Shown here: positions 7,193-13,558 of the stretch, one piece after another | Numbering within the stretch: the stretch's first letter is position 1 | How the letters are laid out: each line of letters begins with the position of its first letter | Assembly: GCA_030538115.1 (NCBI GenBank) | Contig: JAUNUP010000030.1 | Span: 1 to 16,687, forward strand | Reading direction: 5' to 3' | Source: Dermatophilus congolensis | GTDB taxonomy: Bacteria; Actinomycetota; Actinomycetes; Actinomycetales; Dermatophilaceae | Length of the DNA: 16,687 nucleotides | Notes under the pieces: generated by a model | Told to the model about the DNA's origin: nothing | What the model saw: only the letters and a program-made list of their open reading frames with translations | The model's database searches: none | Made by a program: the position numbers and the translations under genes

Positions 7193-7620
7193 GCTGGCCT
7201 GTAGCCAGCCGCCAAGACCACCTGCAGTTCTGCAGAATCGAGCAGTGGCGCGAGGTTCGAAACGCGACCGGCGGCAAGGTCGGCGCGCACATCACCTTTG
7301 TGCTGCCGCTGGACGACGGGCGGATTCTGCGCAACCGGATTTCGCACCCACCCACAAAGAGCAAGACCTACGGCCAGAGTGTCTGGGCCCACATCCTGCG
7401 CGATCAGCTCGATGTCACCGAAGAGCAGTTCTGGGACTGCGTCAAGAGCAAAGTCCTCCCACCGCGCAGCGTTCCGCCACCGCCCCGACAGGGCATACCC
7501 GCAGACCTGTATCGCCTGCTCACAGTGCAGGCCGGTTTGCCCGAGAACGATGTCCGCGCAATGACGAAGGCCGAAGCCGTCGCAGCGGCAACGGCCTACT
7601 GGCAGCGCGGCGAGAGCTAG
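7189..7620 (+). CDS. HicA-like toxin candidate
   Basis: The product is 143 aa. Its ATG overlaps the antitoxin stop by 4 bp. Residues about 8-90 (HLQFCRIEQWREVRNATGG, GAHITFVLPLDDGR, LRNRISHP, SVWAHILRDQLDVTEEQFW) resemble an extended HicA fold: helix, a beta hairpin with a His where HicA has its catalytic His, a return strand ending HP, and a helix with an LxxTEEEF-like end. HicA proteins are usually about 60-80 aa; this one adds a C-terminal 50 residues. Actinobacterial relatives, as I recall, are loosely annotated as cytotoxic translational repressors. The toxin role is inferred from the layout and resemblance; RNase activity is unproven. Confidence 0.6.
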   Translation: MSWPVASRQDHLQFCRIEQWREVRNATGGKVGAHITFVLPLDDGRILRNRISHPPTKSKTYGQSVWAHILRDQLDVTEEQFWDCVKSKVLPPRSVPPPPRQGIPADLYRLLTVQAGLPENDVRAMTKAEAVAAATAYWQRGES

Positions 7621-7644
7621 AGCCCGACTGCAACACCGCGCTGC

Positions 7645-7709
7645 GGCCGCTGCCAACTCTGGACCACCGCCGTGCAGCTCTACCTACGCGCCGCCGCTTG
7701 ACGGGCGAC
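7645..7709 (+). repeat. Degenerate copy of the hydrolase 3' end (upstream copy)
   Basis: These 65 bp match 10259-10323 at 60 of 65 positions. The match covers the last codons of the alpha/beta-hydrolase gene, its TGA stop and a few bases after it. Read in frame, it gives QLWTTAVQLYLRAAA then stop, against QLWTAAVQLYLRAAA in the intact gene. It is a relic of a second hydrolase copy or of a rearrangement, and it sits between the second and third toxin-antitoxin units. Confidence 0.9.
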
Positions 7710-7732
7710 GCCTCACGCCCATGTCAGGACTC

Positions 7733-7761
7733 TTGAATTTCTCATAATCCAAATATATCTT
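7733..7761 (+). promoter_or_regulatory. Promoter candidate for a leaderless MNT/HEPN transcript
   Basis: TTGAAT (7733-7738) and TATCTT (7756-7761) are separated by 17 nt in a markedly AT-rich patch. The expected transcription start falls at or beside the A of the ATG at 7768. GGAG lies only 2 nt before that ATG, too close to serve as a normal ribosome binding site. A leaderless mRNA is therefore likely. Confidence 0.55.
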
Positions 7762-7775
7762 TGGAGTATGAGAAA
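7738..7775 (+). promoter_or_regulatory. 38-bp near-perfect palindrome over the MNT promoter and start codon
   Basis: The 16-nt arms TTTCTCATAATCCAAA (7738-7753) and TTTGGAGTATGAGAAA (7760-7775) are inverted repeats with one mismatch and a TATATC centre. The site covers the -10 candidate and the ATG at 7768-7770. A regulator bound here would block initiation. The winged-helix domain of the first gene is the obvious candidate. Confidence 0.8.
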
Positions 7776-8364
7776 ACTCGCGCCTGCGTTGATGCCGATC
7801 TTCCGATCACAGCGCCTGGCCGAGATGCTCGCAATCCTCTTCCTCCACCCCTCAGCCGAGCTATCGCTGACCGAACTTGCCGAGAGGCTGAACGCAAGCC
7901 CGGGGACTATCCACGCAGACATCGCACGCCTTCTCGACGCCGGACTCATCACCGAACGGTTCGTGGGGCGAACTCGACTGATCAGCGCGAATTCAGACGC
8001 CCGCGCCGCTAGATCCCTCAGTGAGCTTCTGCTCCTCACATTCGGCCCGGAACACGTCATCGCCGACGAATTCGACACCCTCGAAGGAGTCTCGAAGGTC
8101 CTCATCTTCGGGTCCTGGGCACGCCGCTACAACGGCCAACAAGGCCCCGAGCCCGGCGACATCGACGTCATGGTCATCGGATCGCCCAATCGTGAAAACG
8201 TGTACGACGCCGCCGACCGCGCCGCCGAGAAGCTCGGCATCCAGGTCAACCCAGCGATTCGGTCATCCACAGCTTGGGAAACAGGGGCTGACGCACTCGT
8301 CATCACAGCGAAGAATGATGCCCACGTCGTGATCGAACGCGAGGAGACCAACGATGAGTGCTGA
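7768..8364 (+). CDS. Winged-helix plus MNT nucleotidyltransferase protein (antitoxin candidate)
   Basis: The product is 198 aa. Residues about 15-75 form a winged helix-turn-helix (LSLTELAERLNASPGTIHADIARLLDAGLI, split as helix, turn and recognition helix), ArsR/MarR-like. Residues about 108-195 are a minimal nucleotidyltransferase: FGSWARR (GS at 115-116) and GDIDVMVIG (Asp131, Asp133), the GSx(10-20)DxD signature. MNT proteins partner with HEPN toxins and in studied MntA/HepT pairs neutralise them by AMPylation. The gene overlaps the downstream HEPN gene by 11 bp. The N-terminal DNA-binding domain suggests it also represses its own promoter through the palindrome at 7738-7775. Confidence 0.88.
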   Translation: MRKLAPALMPIFRSQRLAEMLAILFLHPSAELSLTELAERLNASPGTIHADIARLLDAGLITERFVGRTRLISANSDARAARSLSELLLLTFGPEHVIADEFDTLEGVSKVLIFGSWARRYNGQQGPEPGDIDVMVIGSPNRENVYDAADRAAEKLGIQVNPAIRSSTAWETGADALVITAKNDAHVVIEREETNDEC

Positions 8365-8800
8365 GGATGCCGACGCACCGGAGATTCGCGCCCTTATTTC
8401 GAAGCGACATCTGCAGCACCTCGAAGGGGCACGCGAAGGAACACGCGGCCTCCTCGAGCGCGCGAACCAACTCCTGAACTCGGCCACGGCCCTAGCCGAC
8501 ATCGACCCTGCAACCTCTGTCGTCGTGGCCTACGACGCCGCGAAACACGCAGGCATGGCGCTCTTGGCAGCACGAGACTTGCGCCCGACGGCGGCGGGTG
8601 GGCATGTCGCCATCGAAAAGGCACTGGTCGCCCAGTTCCCCAAAGACTTCAACCGGTTCCGCTCGCTCCGCCGACGACGCAACGAACTCGACTACCCAAG
8701 CGGCCCCGACGACTCTGCCGACTCACCCGAGGCGGCACGCGCAATCGAATCAGCTACCCGCATGGTGCGAGCAGCTCACCGCATTTGCGGCGTCGAGTGA
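8354..8800 (+). CDS. HEPN-domain protein (toxin candidate, partner of MNT)
   Basis: The product is 148 aa and mainly helical. The start at 8354 has GAGGAG about 8 nt upstream and overlaps the MNT gene. Residues about 30-115 fit a HEPN four-helix bundle: a long first helix, AYDAAKHAGMALLAA, then FRSLRRRRNELDYP. The canonical RX4-6H RNase motif is not present: the position five after Arg109 is Tyr114 rather than His. The variant RNxxDY occurs in other HEPN proteins as I recall them. The nearby tyrosine recalls the tyrosine that MntA AMPylates in HepT. It may use a variant active site or act through binding rather than cleavage. Confidence 0.8.
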   Translation: MSAEDADAPEIRALISKRHLQHLEGAREGTRGLLERANQLLNSATALADIDPATSVVVAYDAAKHAGMALLAARDLRPTAAGGHVAIEKALVAQFPKDFNRFRSLRRRRNELDYPSGPDDSADSPEAARAIESATRMVRAAHRICGVE

Positions 8801-8863
8801 CTCCAAGCCTGCCGCCGCCATTACCCCAATAGGCTCAAGGCAGCTGATCTCGGAGGAGCGGTC

Positions 8864-10315
8864 ATGAACTCTCGCGATGCCTTGCCCACCGTTGTGGCCG
8901 TGCCCGTCACGGAGGGGAGCCGGCCCTTCAACTCGACCGTCGCCTCCACCGTGCCGCTCGATCTCGCGGTCTACGGGTACGTGGAGGAGGAGTTCTTCGT
9001 CTCCGGGGTCGCCGCCGTGTACGCCGATGACCTCTCCGTCATGTCCGAGGTGCCGTACACGAACCGGGTCGTTGTTCGTCGGCCCGCCGAGGCACCTACC
9101 GCCTCCGGGGTCGTGCTGCTCGAGATCCTCAACGCCAGCAACGGCTACCCCGCCGAAGGGCTGTGGCGCCGCGCCTGGGATCACCTACTGCTGCACCGAC
9201 ACACGTGGGTCGGGTTCACGAGCAAACCCATCGACATCGATGCCCTCAAGATCTTCGACCCCGCCCGGTACGCGCCCCTGAGCTGGGACATCGACCCCGC
9301 CCACCCCCACCCGCCCGTGTCGGGCGCCGGCCTCAATGCCCTCGGAGCCGTCGTCGACGGAGCCGAAGAAGGCCTCGTCTGGGACGTCGTCACCCACATG
9401 GCCCGGCTTCTGCGGCGCGAGATGGATGGGGCTCCCGACGCGAGCGTGCCCGCCCTGCTCGGCGGTGCCCAGCCCACGACGTTGATCCTCGGCGGGCAGA
9501 GCCAGTCCGGAGTCGTACTCAACACGTGGCTGCGGCACTTCCACCCCCTCGTGCGGCAGGCCGACGGACGGTCGATGTTCGACGGGTACCTCGTCAGCGT
9601 CGCCTCCGTCGTCGAGCGACCTCTGAGGCAGCAGGTCAGCCCCGACGGGCGGTTCGCCACCACCCCTCCCGGCGACGCCGCGCCCGTCGACGTGCCCCTG
9701 GTCAGCGTGTTCTCGGAGGGCGATGTCGCGCTCTGGGCCGGCCACGGCCAGATCCACACCGCCGCGCCCGGCCTCGGCGACGGCGAACGGCGCCGATCCT
9801 GGTGCGTGCCCGGCGGCTCGCACACCGAGCTGTTCACCCCCGCCATCCCCAGCGCCGACGAGGTCCGCCGCGCAGACCGCAAACCCCGCGCCACTACCGC
9901 ACAAGCCGCGCTCACCGGCAACCCGTTCCCATTCGAAGCCTTCGTCACCTCGGCCTTCGACGCCGTCCTCCGCTGGGCCACCACCGGCGAACCTGCCGCG
10001 CCCTCACGCTTCTTCGACCTCGACCCCACCGGCGCCCTGGCCCGCGACTCCGACGGCAACGTCACCGGAGGCGTCCGCGCCGGCCTCCACGCGCAGGCGA
10101 TCGCCGCCTTCCACGGCGGCACCGGCGGAACGGGAGGCACCCTCACGCTCCTCCCCCGCGACGAAGTGCTCCGCCGCTACCCCACGCCCGACGACTACCT
10201 CGCAGCCGTCTCCGCGGTTGACGCACAACTCGTCACCGACGGCTACCTCACCGACTGGGGCCGCCGCCAACTCTGGACCGCCGCCGTACAGCTCTACCTA
10301 CGAGCCGCCGCTTGA
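8864..10315 (+). CDS. Alpha/beta-hydrolase domain protein (Abhydrolase_10-like)
   Basis: The product is 483 aa. The ATG at 8864 is preceded by GGAGGAG with about 5-6 nt spacing. The nucleophile elbow GGQSQSGVVLN (Ser about residue 210) fits an alpha/beta-hydrolase, and GSHTEL (His about 320) is the likely catalytic His. The general layout, with an N-terminal all-beta part and a long C-terminal region ending QLYLRAAA, matches the family of large uncharacterised actinobacterial hydrolases. I see no signal peptide, so it is probably cytoplasmic. Substrate unknown; esterase-type activity is the family expectation. Its last codons and stop are duplicated at 7645-7709. Confidence 0.82.
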   Translation: MNSRDALPTVVAVPVTEGSRPFNSTVASTVPLDLAVYGYVEEEFFVSGVAAVYADDLSVMSEVPYTNRVVVRRPAEAPTASGVVLLEILNASNGYPAEGLWRRAWDHLLLHRHTWVGFTSKPIDIDALKIFDPARYAPLSWDIDPAHPHPPVSGAGLNALGAVVDGAEEGLVWDVVTHMARLLRREMDGAPDASVPALLGGAQPTTLILGGQSQSGVVLNTWLRHFHPLVRQADGRSMFDGYLVSVASVVERPLRQQVSPDGRFATTPPGDAAPVDVPLVSVFSEGDVALWAGHGQIHTAAPGLGDGERRRSWCVPGGSHTELFTPAIPSADEVRRADRKPRATTAQAALTGNPFPFEAFVTSAFDAVLRWATTGEPAAPSRFFDLDPTGALARDSDGNVTGGVRAGLHAQAIAAFHGGTGGTGGTLTLLPRDEVLRRYPTPDDYLAAVSAVDAQLVTDGYLTDWGRRQLWTAAVQLYLRAAA

Positions 10316-10323
10316 CGGGTGAC
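10259..10323 (+). repeat. Hydrolase 3' end, downstream copy of the 65-bp direct repeat
   Basis: This is the intact-gene copy of the repeat at 7645-7709 (60 of 65 identical). It covers the last 18 sense codons, the stop codon and a few bases beyond. Confidence 0.9.
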
Positions 10324-10351
10324 TCAGACGCGCGACCTCCGCGCCGATAGG
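10323..10351 (+). promoter_or_regulatory. Sigma-28-like promoter candidate upstream of the 61-residue gene
   Basis: CTCA (10323-10326) is followed after exactly 16 nt by GCCGATAGG (10343-10351). The spacing equals that of the element before the GT-A gene at 16586. A start site near 10358 leaves a leader of about 42 nt with a strong AGGAGG. Confidence 0.55.
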
Positions 10352-10399
10352 TACCGTGCGGCCACCGTGGCGCGCACTGTGACCAGGAGGTTCGTGACG

Positions 10400-10585
10400 A
10401 TGTCGATCATGCGTAGCGACGCACGCCCGGGCGGGCTCATGGGCTCGGGGCGCCAGTCGACGCCCGACGTCGACGCCACCATCCGCAAAGCCCAGCGCCC
10501 CGGCAACCAAGGCGTCGCCCTCACCCCCGAGGCCTACAGCAAAGTCCTCCGCGCCCTCATGACAGGCGACGACACCCGCCGCTGA
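10400..10585 (+). CDS. Small uncharacterised protein (61 aa)
   Basis: The ATG at 10400 has AGGAGG (10385-10390) 9 nt upstream, the best start in an open frame that extends back to 10319. The protein is basic and Gly-rich at the N-terminus and ends with LTPEAYSKVLRALMTGDD. That segment resembles LTPEAYHLILRGLVDDD in the DUF3263-like protein at 4557, which also has a GCCGATAGG promoter element. I do not recognise a family. A role linked to motility is inferred only from the promoter. It lies 85 bp after the hydrolase stop and converges on the GntR gene. Confidence 0.65.
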   Translation: MSIMRSDARPGGLMGSGRQSTPDVDATIRKAQRPGNQGVALTPEAYSKVLRALMTGDDTRR

Positions 10586-10735
10586 GTCGCTCCCGCACGT
10601 CGGACATGACCACCCGAACCGCATACGCGTGGGAATCGGAGACTTCGCGCCCCAACCTCACGCAAACTCTCTGACGCACCTCTCACGACCTGGATTTTCA
10701 TGCGGATCGCTCAGCGTTTGCTTGTACTTGCGTCG

Positions 10736-11113
10736 TCAACTCCGCAGAGCGTCTCGCAGGGCTGCTTCTATCGCGCTGTCCGTCGTGCCCAGGCGTCTGG
10801 CCTGGGCTACCGCTTCTCGCATGAGCGCTTCTACCCGGCGGTCTCGTTCCGACGCCGGGAGGGTGGGGGCGTCGGCGGCGACCGTCGTGCCACCTCCTCG
10901 GCGGGTGCGCACCAGGCCCGCCGACTCCAGCTCCCTGTACGCCCTCGCCACCGTGCCCGTGGCCAGGCCCAGGTCGGCCGCCAACTGCCGCACCGGAGGC
11001 AGCCTCGCACCCGCCTGCAACACCCCGCCCGAGATCAGGTCGGCCAACTGGGCCCGCAACTGTTCGAACGGCGGAGTCGGATCGGCCGGGTCGACCCGCA
11101 GCCGCACACTCAC
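10736..11113 (-). CDS. YtrA-like GntR-family transcriptional regulator
   Basis: The product is 125 aa, the short YtrA type without a large effector domain. The N-terminal winged helix-turn-helix spans about residues 10-75: PPFEQLRAQLADLISGG, LPPVRQLAADLGLATGTVARAYRELE, then GLVRTRRGGGT. A C-terminal helix (about 85-120) probably dimerises. Its start overlaps the stop of the membrane-protein gene by 4 bp, so it is the second gene of a two-gene unit. YtrA-type regulators usually repress their own operon; the twin palindromes at 12078-12142 are the likely sites. Confidence 0.92.
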   Translation of the reverse strand: MSVRLRVDPADPTPPFEQLRAQLADLISGGVLQAGARLPPVRQLAADLGLATGTVARAYRELESAGLVRTRRGGGTTVAADAPTLPASERDRRVEALMREAVAQARRLGTTDSAIEAALRDALRS

Positions 11114-12069
11114 GGTTCCGTCCCCAGCTCCACCTCCGTCGCGGAGGGGGCCTTCGGCTCACGCCCCGCACCCGGCATGAGCAGCACCGCCACACACCAC
11201 AGCGCCAAGACCAGACCGAACAGAGCCAGCGCCAGCGAGAACCACGGCGCCGCACCGAAGTTCGGCACCATCACCACGCCGTCCGCCACCGGATACGGCC
11301 ACAGGATGTCGGGCACCATCGCCCCCGCCACCAGCCCCGCCGCGCCCGCGATCGTGCCGCCGACCCCCGCCCCGAGCCCCGCGATCGCCGACTCGATGGC
11401 CCGCACCCGCAACACGTCGTCGGAGGCGACCAGCACCGGGTCGGAGCCGTCACGCGGCCGGTTCTTCACCACCAGCAGCGCCGTCGCCGCCATCGCGATG
11501 AGGAGCACCAGGCCGGCGATCATCGGGCCCGTGTAGAACGAACCGGGGAACGGACTGAAGCCGCCCGACACCGACGGGTCGTCGTAGCCATACGCGTACA
11601 CACGGCCCGGATTGCCGCGGTCATCGGGCACGGCCACCGCGGTCGACCAGGCGAAATACGCGAACGTGGCGAGCGTGCAGAAGGCCACTGTCCAGGTGAG
11701 CCCCTTCGGCAGGTAGTCGGTGAGCCTGCGCGACTCGAGCCCCGCGACCCCCGGCGTACGAGCGGACGAATGCCCGAGCATCTCACCCACCAGCACACCG
11801 ACCACCAGCACGAGCCCGGCCGTCGCCGGCGCTATTGCCATGCCCTGGCCGTTCTGTCCCGTGCCGGCCACGAATATCGCAACTAGCACTGCTAGCAGGA
11901 GTGATAGACCTCGGACTAGTTGCACCCGGCGCGCTTGGGCCGCCAGGCCCGGGTAGCGGGCCTCATTCGCTCGCGCCAGGCGGCGGCGCCTTGGGGCTAC
12001 GAGCAGAGCCGCGAGGAGCCACACCACCAGGGCGGTCAGGGGGATCGCGAGGACGAAAGGACCGAGCAT
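11110..12069 (-). CDS. Multi-pass membrane protein co-encoded with the GntR regulator
   Basis: The product is 319 aa. The start at 12069 has AAGGAGGT 4 nt upstream. Hydrophobic segments lie near residues 5-27, 53-70, 78-97, 126-148, 183-202 and 285-310, plus a Gly/Ala-rich stretch near 233-260, giving about six or seven membrane passes. A conserved-looking loop YAYGYDDPSVSGGF falls between segments. The overall form resembles DUF1648-like proteins that accompany YtrA regulators in Gram-positive bacteria; this assignment is tentative. The Shine-Dalgarno sequence overlaps one operator palindrome. The role may be a response to cell-envelope stress, by analogy only. Confidence 0.82.
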   Translation of the reverse strand: MLGPFVLAIPLTALVVWLLAALLVAPRRRRLARANEARYPGLAAQARRVQLVRGLSLLLAVLVAIFVAGTGQNGQGMAIAPATAGLVLVVGVLVGEMLGHSSARTPGVAGLESRRLTDYLPKGLTWTVAFCTLATFAYFAWSTAVAVPDDRGNPGRVYAYGYDDPSVSGGFSPFPGSFYTGPMIAGLVLLIAMAATALLVVKNRPRDGSDPVLVASDDVLRVRAIESAIAGLGAGVGGTIAGAAGLVAGAMVPDILWPYPVADGVVMVPNFGAAPWFSLALALFGLVLALWCVAVLLMPGAGREPKAPSATEVELGTEP

Positions 12070-12077
12070 GTCGACCT

Positions 12078-12103
12078 CCTTGTGTCAACTGAATGACACA
12101 AGG
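12078..12103 (-). promoter_or_regulatory. Operator palindrome 1 of the GntR operon
   Basis: CCTTGTGTCA (12078-12087) and TGACACAAGG (12094-12103) form a perfect inverted repeat with a 6-nt spacer. On the minus strand it covers the expected transcription start and runs into the Shine-Dalgarno sequence of the membrane-protein gene. Confidence 0.85.
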
Positions 12104-12112
12104 ATGCTCTTG

Positions 12113-12141
12113 TGCGGGGGTTGTGTCAATGGGTTGACACA
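12113..12141 (-). promoter_or_regulatory. Promoter candidate of the GntR operon
   Basis: On the minus strand a perfect -35 TTGACA, formed inside palindrome 2, lies upstream of a weak -10-like CATCCT placed about 17 nt later at the edge of palindrome 1. Binding at either palindrome would occlude RNA polymerase. The -10 match is only three of six; coordinates are approximate. Confidence 0.4.
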
Positions 12142-12142
12142 A
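12121..12142 (-). promoter_or_regulatory. Operator palindrome 2 of the GntR operon
   Basis: TTGTGTCA (12121-12128) and TGACACAA (12135-12142) form a perfect inverted repeat with a 6-nt spacer and the same half-sites as palindrome 1. The two centres are 41 bp apart, close to four helical turns, which would suit cooperative binding on one DNA face. Confidence 0.85.
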
Positions 12143-12187
12143 TGAGACAAGTTCGGCTTCTCGCGGTTCTCGCGGGTGCCGTCTCGC

Positions 12188-13270
12188 CTACGCCGTGTGC
12201 TCCAGTCCCAGGTCGGCCGCCGGCCCGACGGCATCGACTCCGCCTACCTCACCCATTCCTGATGAGCCGCGATACATAGGAGTTGGCGGCGGAGCCGGCT
12301 CGGGCACGGATGCCGAAACTCGGGTCGGCAGTGCCACTGGCGCCAACATCGGTACCGACGCCCGCAGCGGGGTGCTGCCCGACGGGGCGGAGCCGGAGGT
12401 GCTGCTTCCGGCCGCCGACCCGTCGGCGTCCTGCGGGGCCTCAGTCAGGGGACGGAGCAGCTCCATCACCGAGCGCTGCACGTCCTGCACCTGGGCCATC
12501 ATCATCGATCCCACCTCGGCGAGCATGGTCGCCTTGGCCAGCGCCCCGGCCTCCCTGGCCACGTCTACGTCTTCCCGTCGCGACGCCGCCGCACGCGAGT
12601 TCGCCTCCTGAACCGCCAGCGCGCGTGCCGCGGCCGCCATGCGGTTCTCGGCAGCAGCGATCTGGGCGCGCTCCTCGAAAAGCTGCTCCAGTGCCTCGTC
12701 GAGCATCTGGATCGCCGACTTCGCACCCTCCTGCGTACTGATGTCGATGCCGCCGTCGCCGGTCAGCCCCAGCGCAGCCGTGCCGACATCCGGCCGCGCC
12801 ACCGACAACGTGTGCCCGGCCTGCGACCCCACCTGCATCGACAGGGGATCGCCACCGAACACGCGCACACGATTCGCTTCGGTGCGCTGCACGAGCGCAT
12901 CCATCTCGTCGAGCGTCATCACGACGGCAGACTGCATCGCGCCGCGCTGCTGGTCGCCGAACGTGCCGTTCGCGGATTGCAGCGACAGCACCCTCATGCG
13001 CTGCAGCATCGCCGTCATCTCGGAGAGGGCTCCGTCGCCGATTCGGGTCAACGCGATTCCGTCTTGGATGTTGCGGTGCGCCTGATGCGCCCCCTCCGAG
13101 ACCGAGCGATCACGTTGAGAGATGGCGAGACCGGAGGCGTCGTCGACGGCACGAGCGATGCGCAGCCCGGAGGCGAGCCTCGTCGAGCTGGTGGAAATCT
13201 GCTGAACCTGGTGGGTCCAGTTACGTTGCACGACTCGCTGCAGCGCGTCGACATCAACAGGGACACGCAT
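12188..13270 (-). CDS. Short flagellin-like protein with C-terminal extension
   Basis: The product is 360 aa. The start at 13270 is set by a strong AGGAGGTG about 7 nt upstream; the frame extends further but lacks such a site. Residues about 25-135 (STRLASGLRIARAVDDASGL, NIQDGIALTRIGDGAL, MLQRMRVLSLQSANGT) match flagellin D0/D1. The C-terminal helical part (about 180-273) ends SVMELLR, where flagellins normally stop. There is almost no variable central domain. Residues 274-360 are an extra Ser/Pro/Ala-rich, low-complexity tail. Such a tail would follow the D0 helix that lines the filament channel, so a standard filament role is doubtful. A minor, capping, junction or regulatory role is possible. 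It is divergent from the flagellin at 3040. Confidence 0.88.
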   Translation of the reverse strand: MRVPVDVDALQRVVQRNWTHQVQQISTSSTRLASGLRIARAVDDASGLAISQRDRSVSEGAHQAHRNIQDGIALTRIGDGALSEMTAMLQRMRVLSLQSANGTFGDQQRGAMQSAVVMTLDEMDALVQRTEANRVRVFGGDPLSMQVGSQAGHTLSVARPDVGTAALGLTGDGGIDISTQEGAKSAIQMLDEALEQLFEERAQIAAAENRMAAAARALAVQEANSRAAASRREDVDVAREAGALAKATMLAEVGSMMMAQVQDVQRSVMELLRPLTEAPQDADGSAAGSSTSGSAPSGSTPLRASVPMLAPVALPTRVSASVPEPAPPPTPMYRGSSGMGEVGGVDAVGPAADLGLEHTA

Positions 13271-13558
13271 GCGAGTCACCTCCTGTGAGTGCGGTCGGCC
13301 ATCCGTGGCCGATCGAGCTCGCGACGGTGGAGCTCGCAACCCCTATCGGCCACACTGTGCGCAAATGAAGCGCTCGTCTCGGACGTTCGCCCCACTCGGT
13401 CACGTTTCGCTAACGCTTGTCGACTTCCGACCGCCCACATTCACCTCGCGGAGGTCGAGCCGCTCGGTACCGTAAACACGTGCGCCCGCGGGGGTGGGCG
13501 CCTTGGGGAACGCGCCGCATCGAGCCGTGGGGGCTGCAGCGACGCGACGCATTGGGGG
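13271..13558. other. Divergent intergenic region between flagellin-like and lectin-like genes
   Basis: It holds the minus-strand sigma-28-like promoter, a short palindrome TCGGCC-N6-GGCCGA (13295-13312) in the flagellin-like leader, and a repeated GAGCTCGC. No clear promoter for the plus-strand gene is visible. Confidence 0.5.
13342..13369 (-). promoter_or_regulatory. Sigma-28-like promoter candidate of the flagellin-like gene
   Basis: On the minus strand GCCGATAGG (13350 down to 13342) has TTCA (13369 down to 13366) 15 nt upstream. The -10 part matches sigma-28 GCCGATAA closely; the -35 differs from TAAA. The leader would be about 65 nt with a strong Shine-Dalgarno sequence. A flagellin-like target makes this the best supported member of the set. 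Confidence 0.6.
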
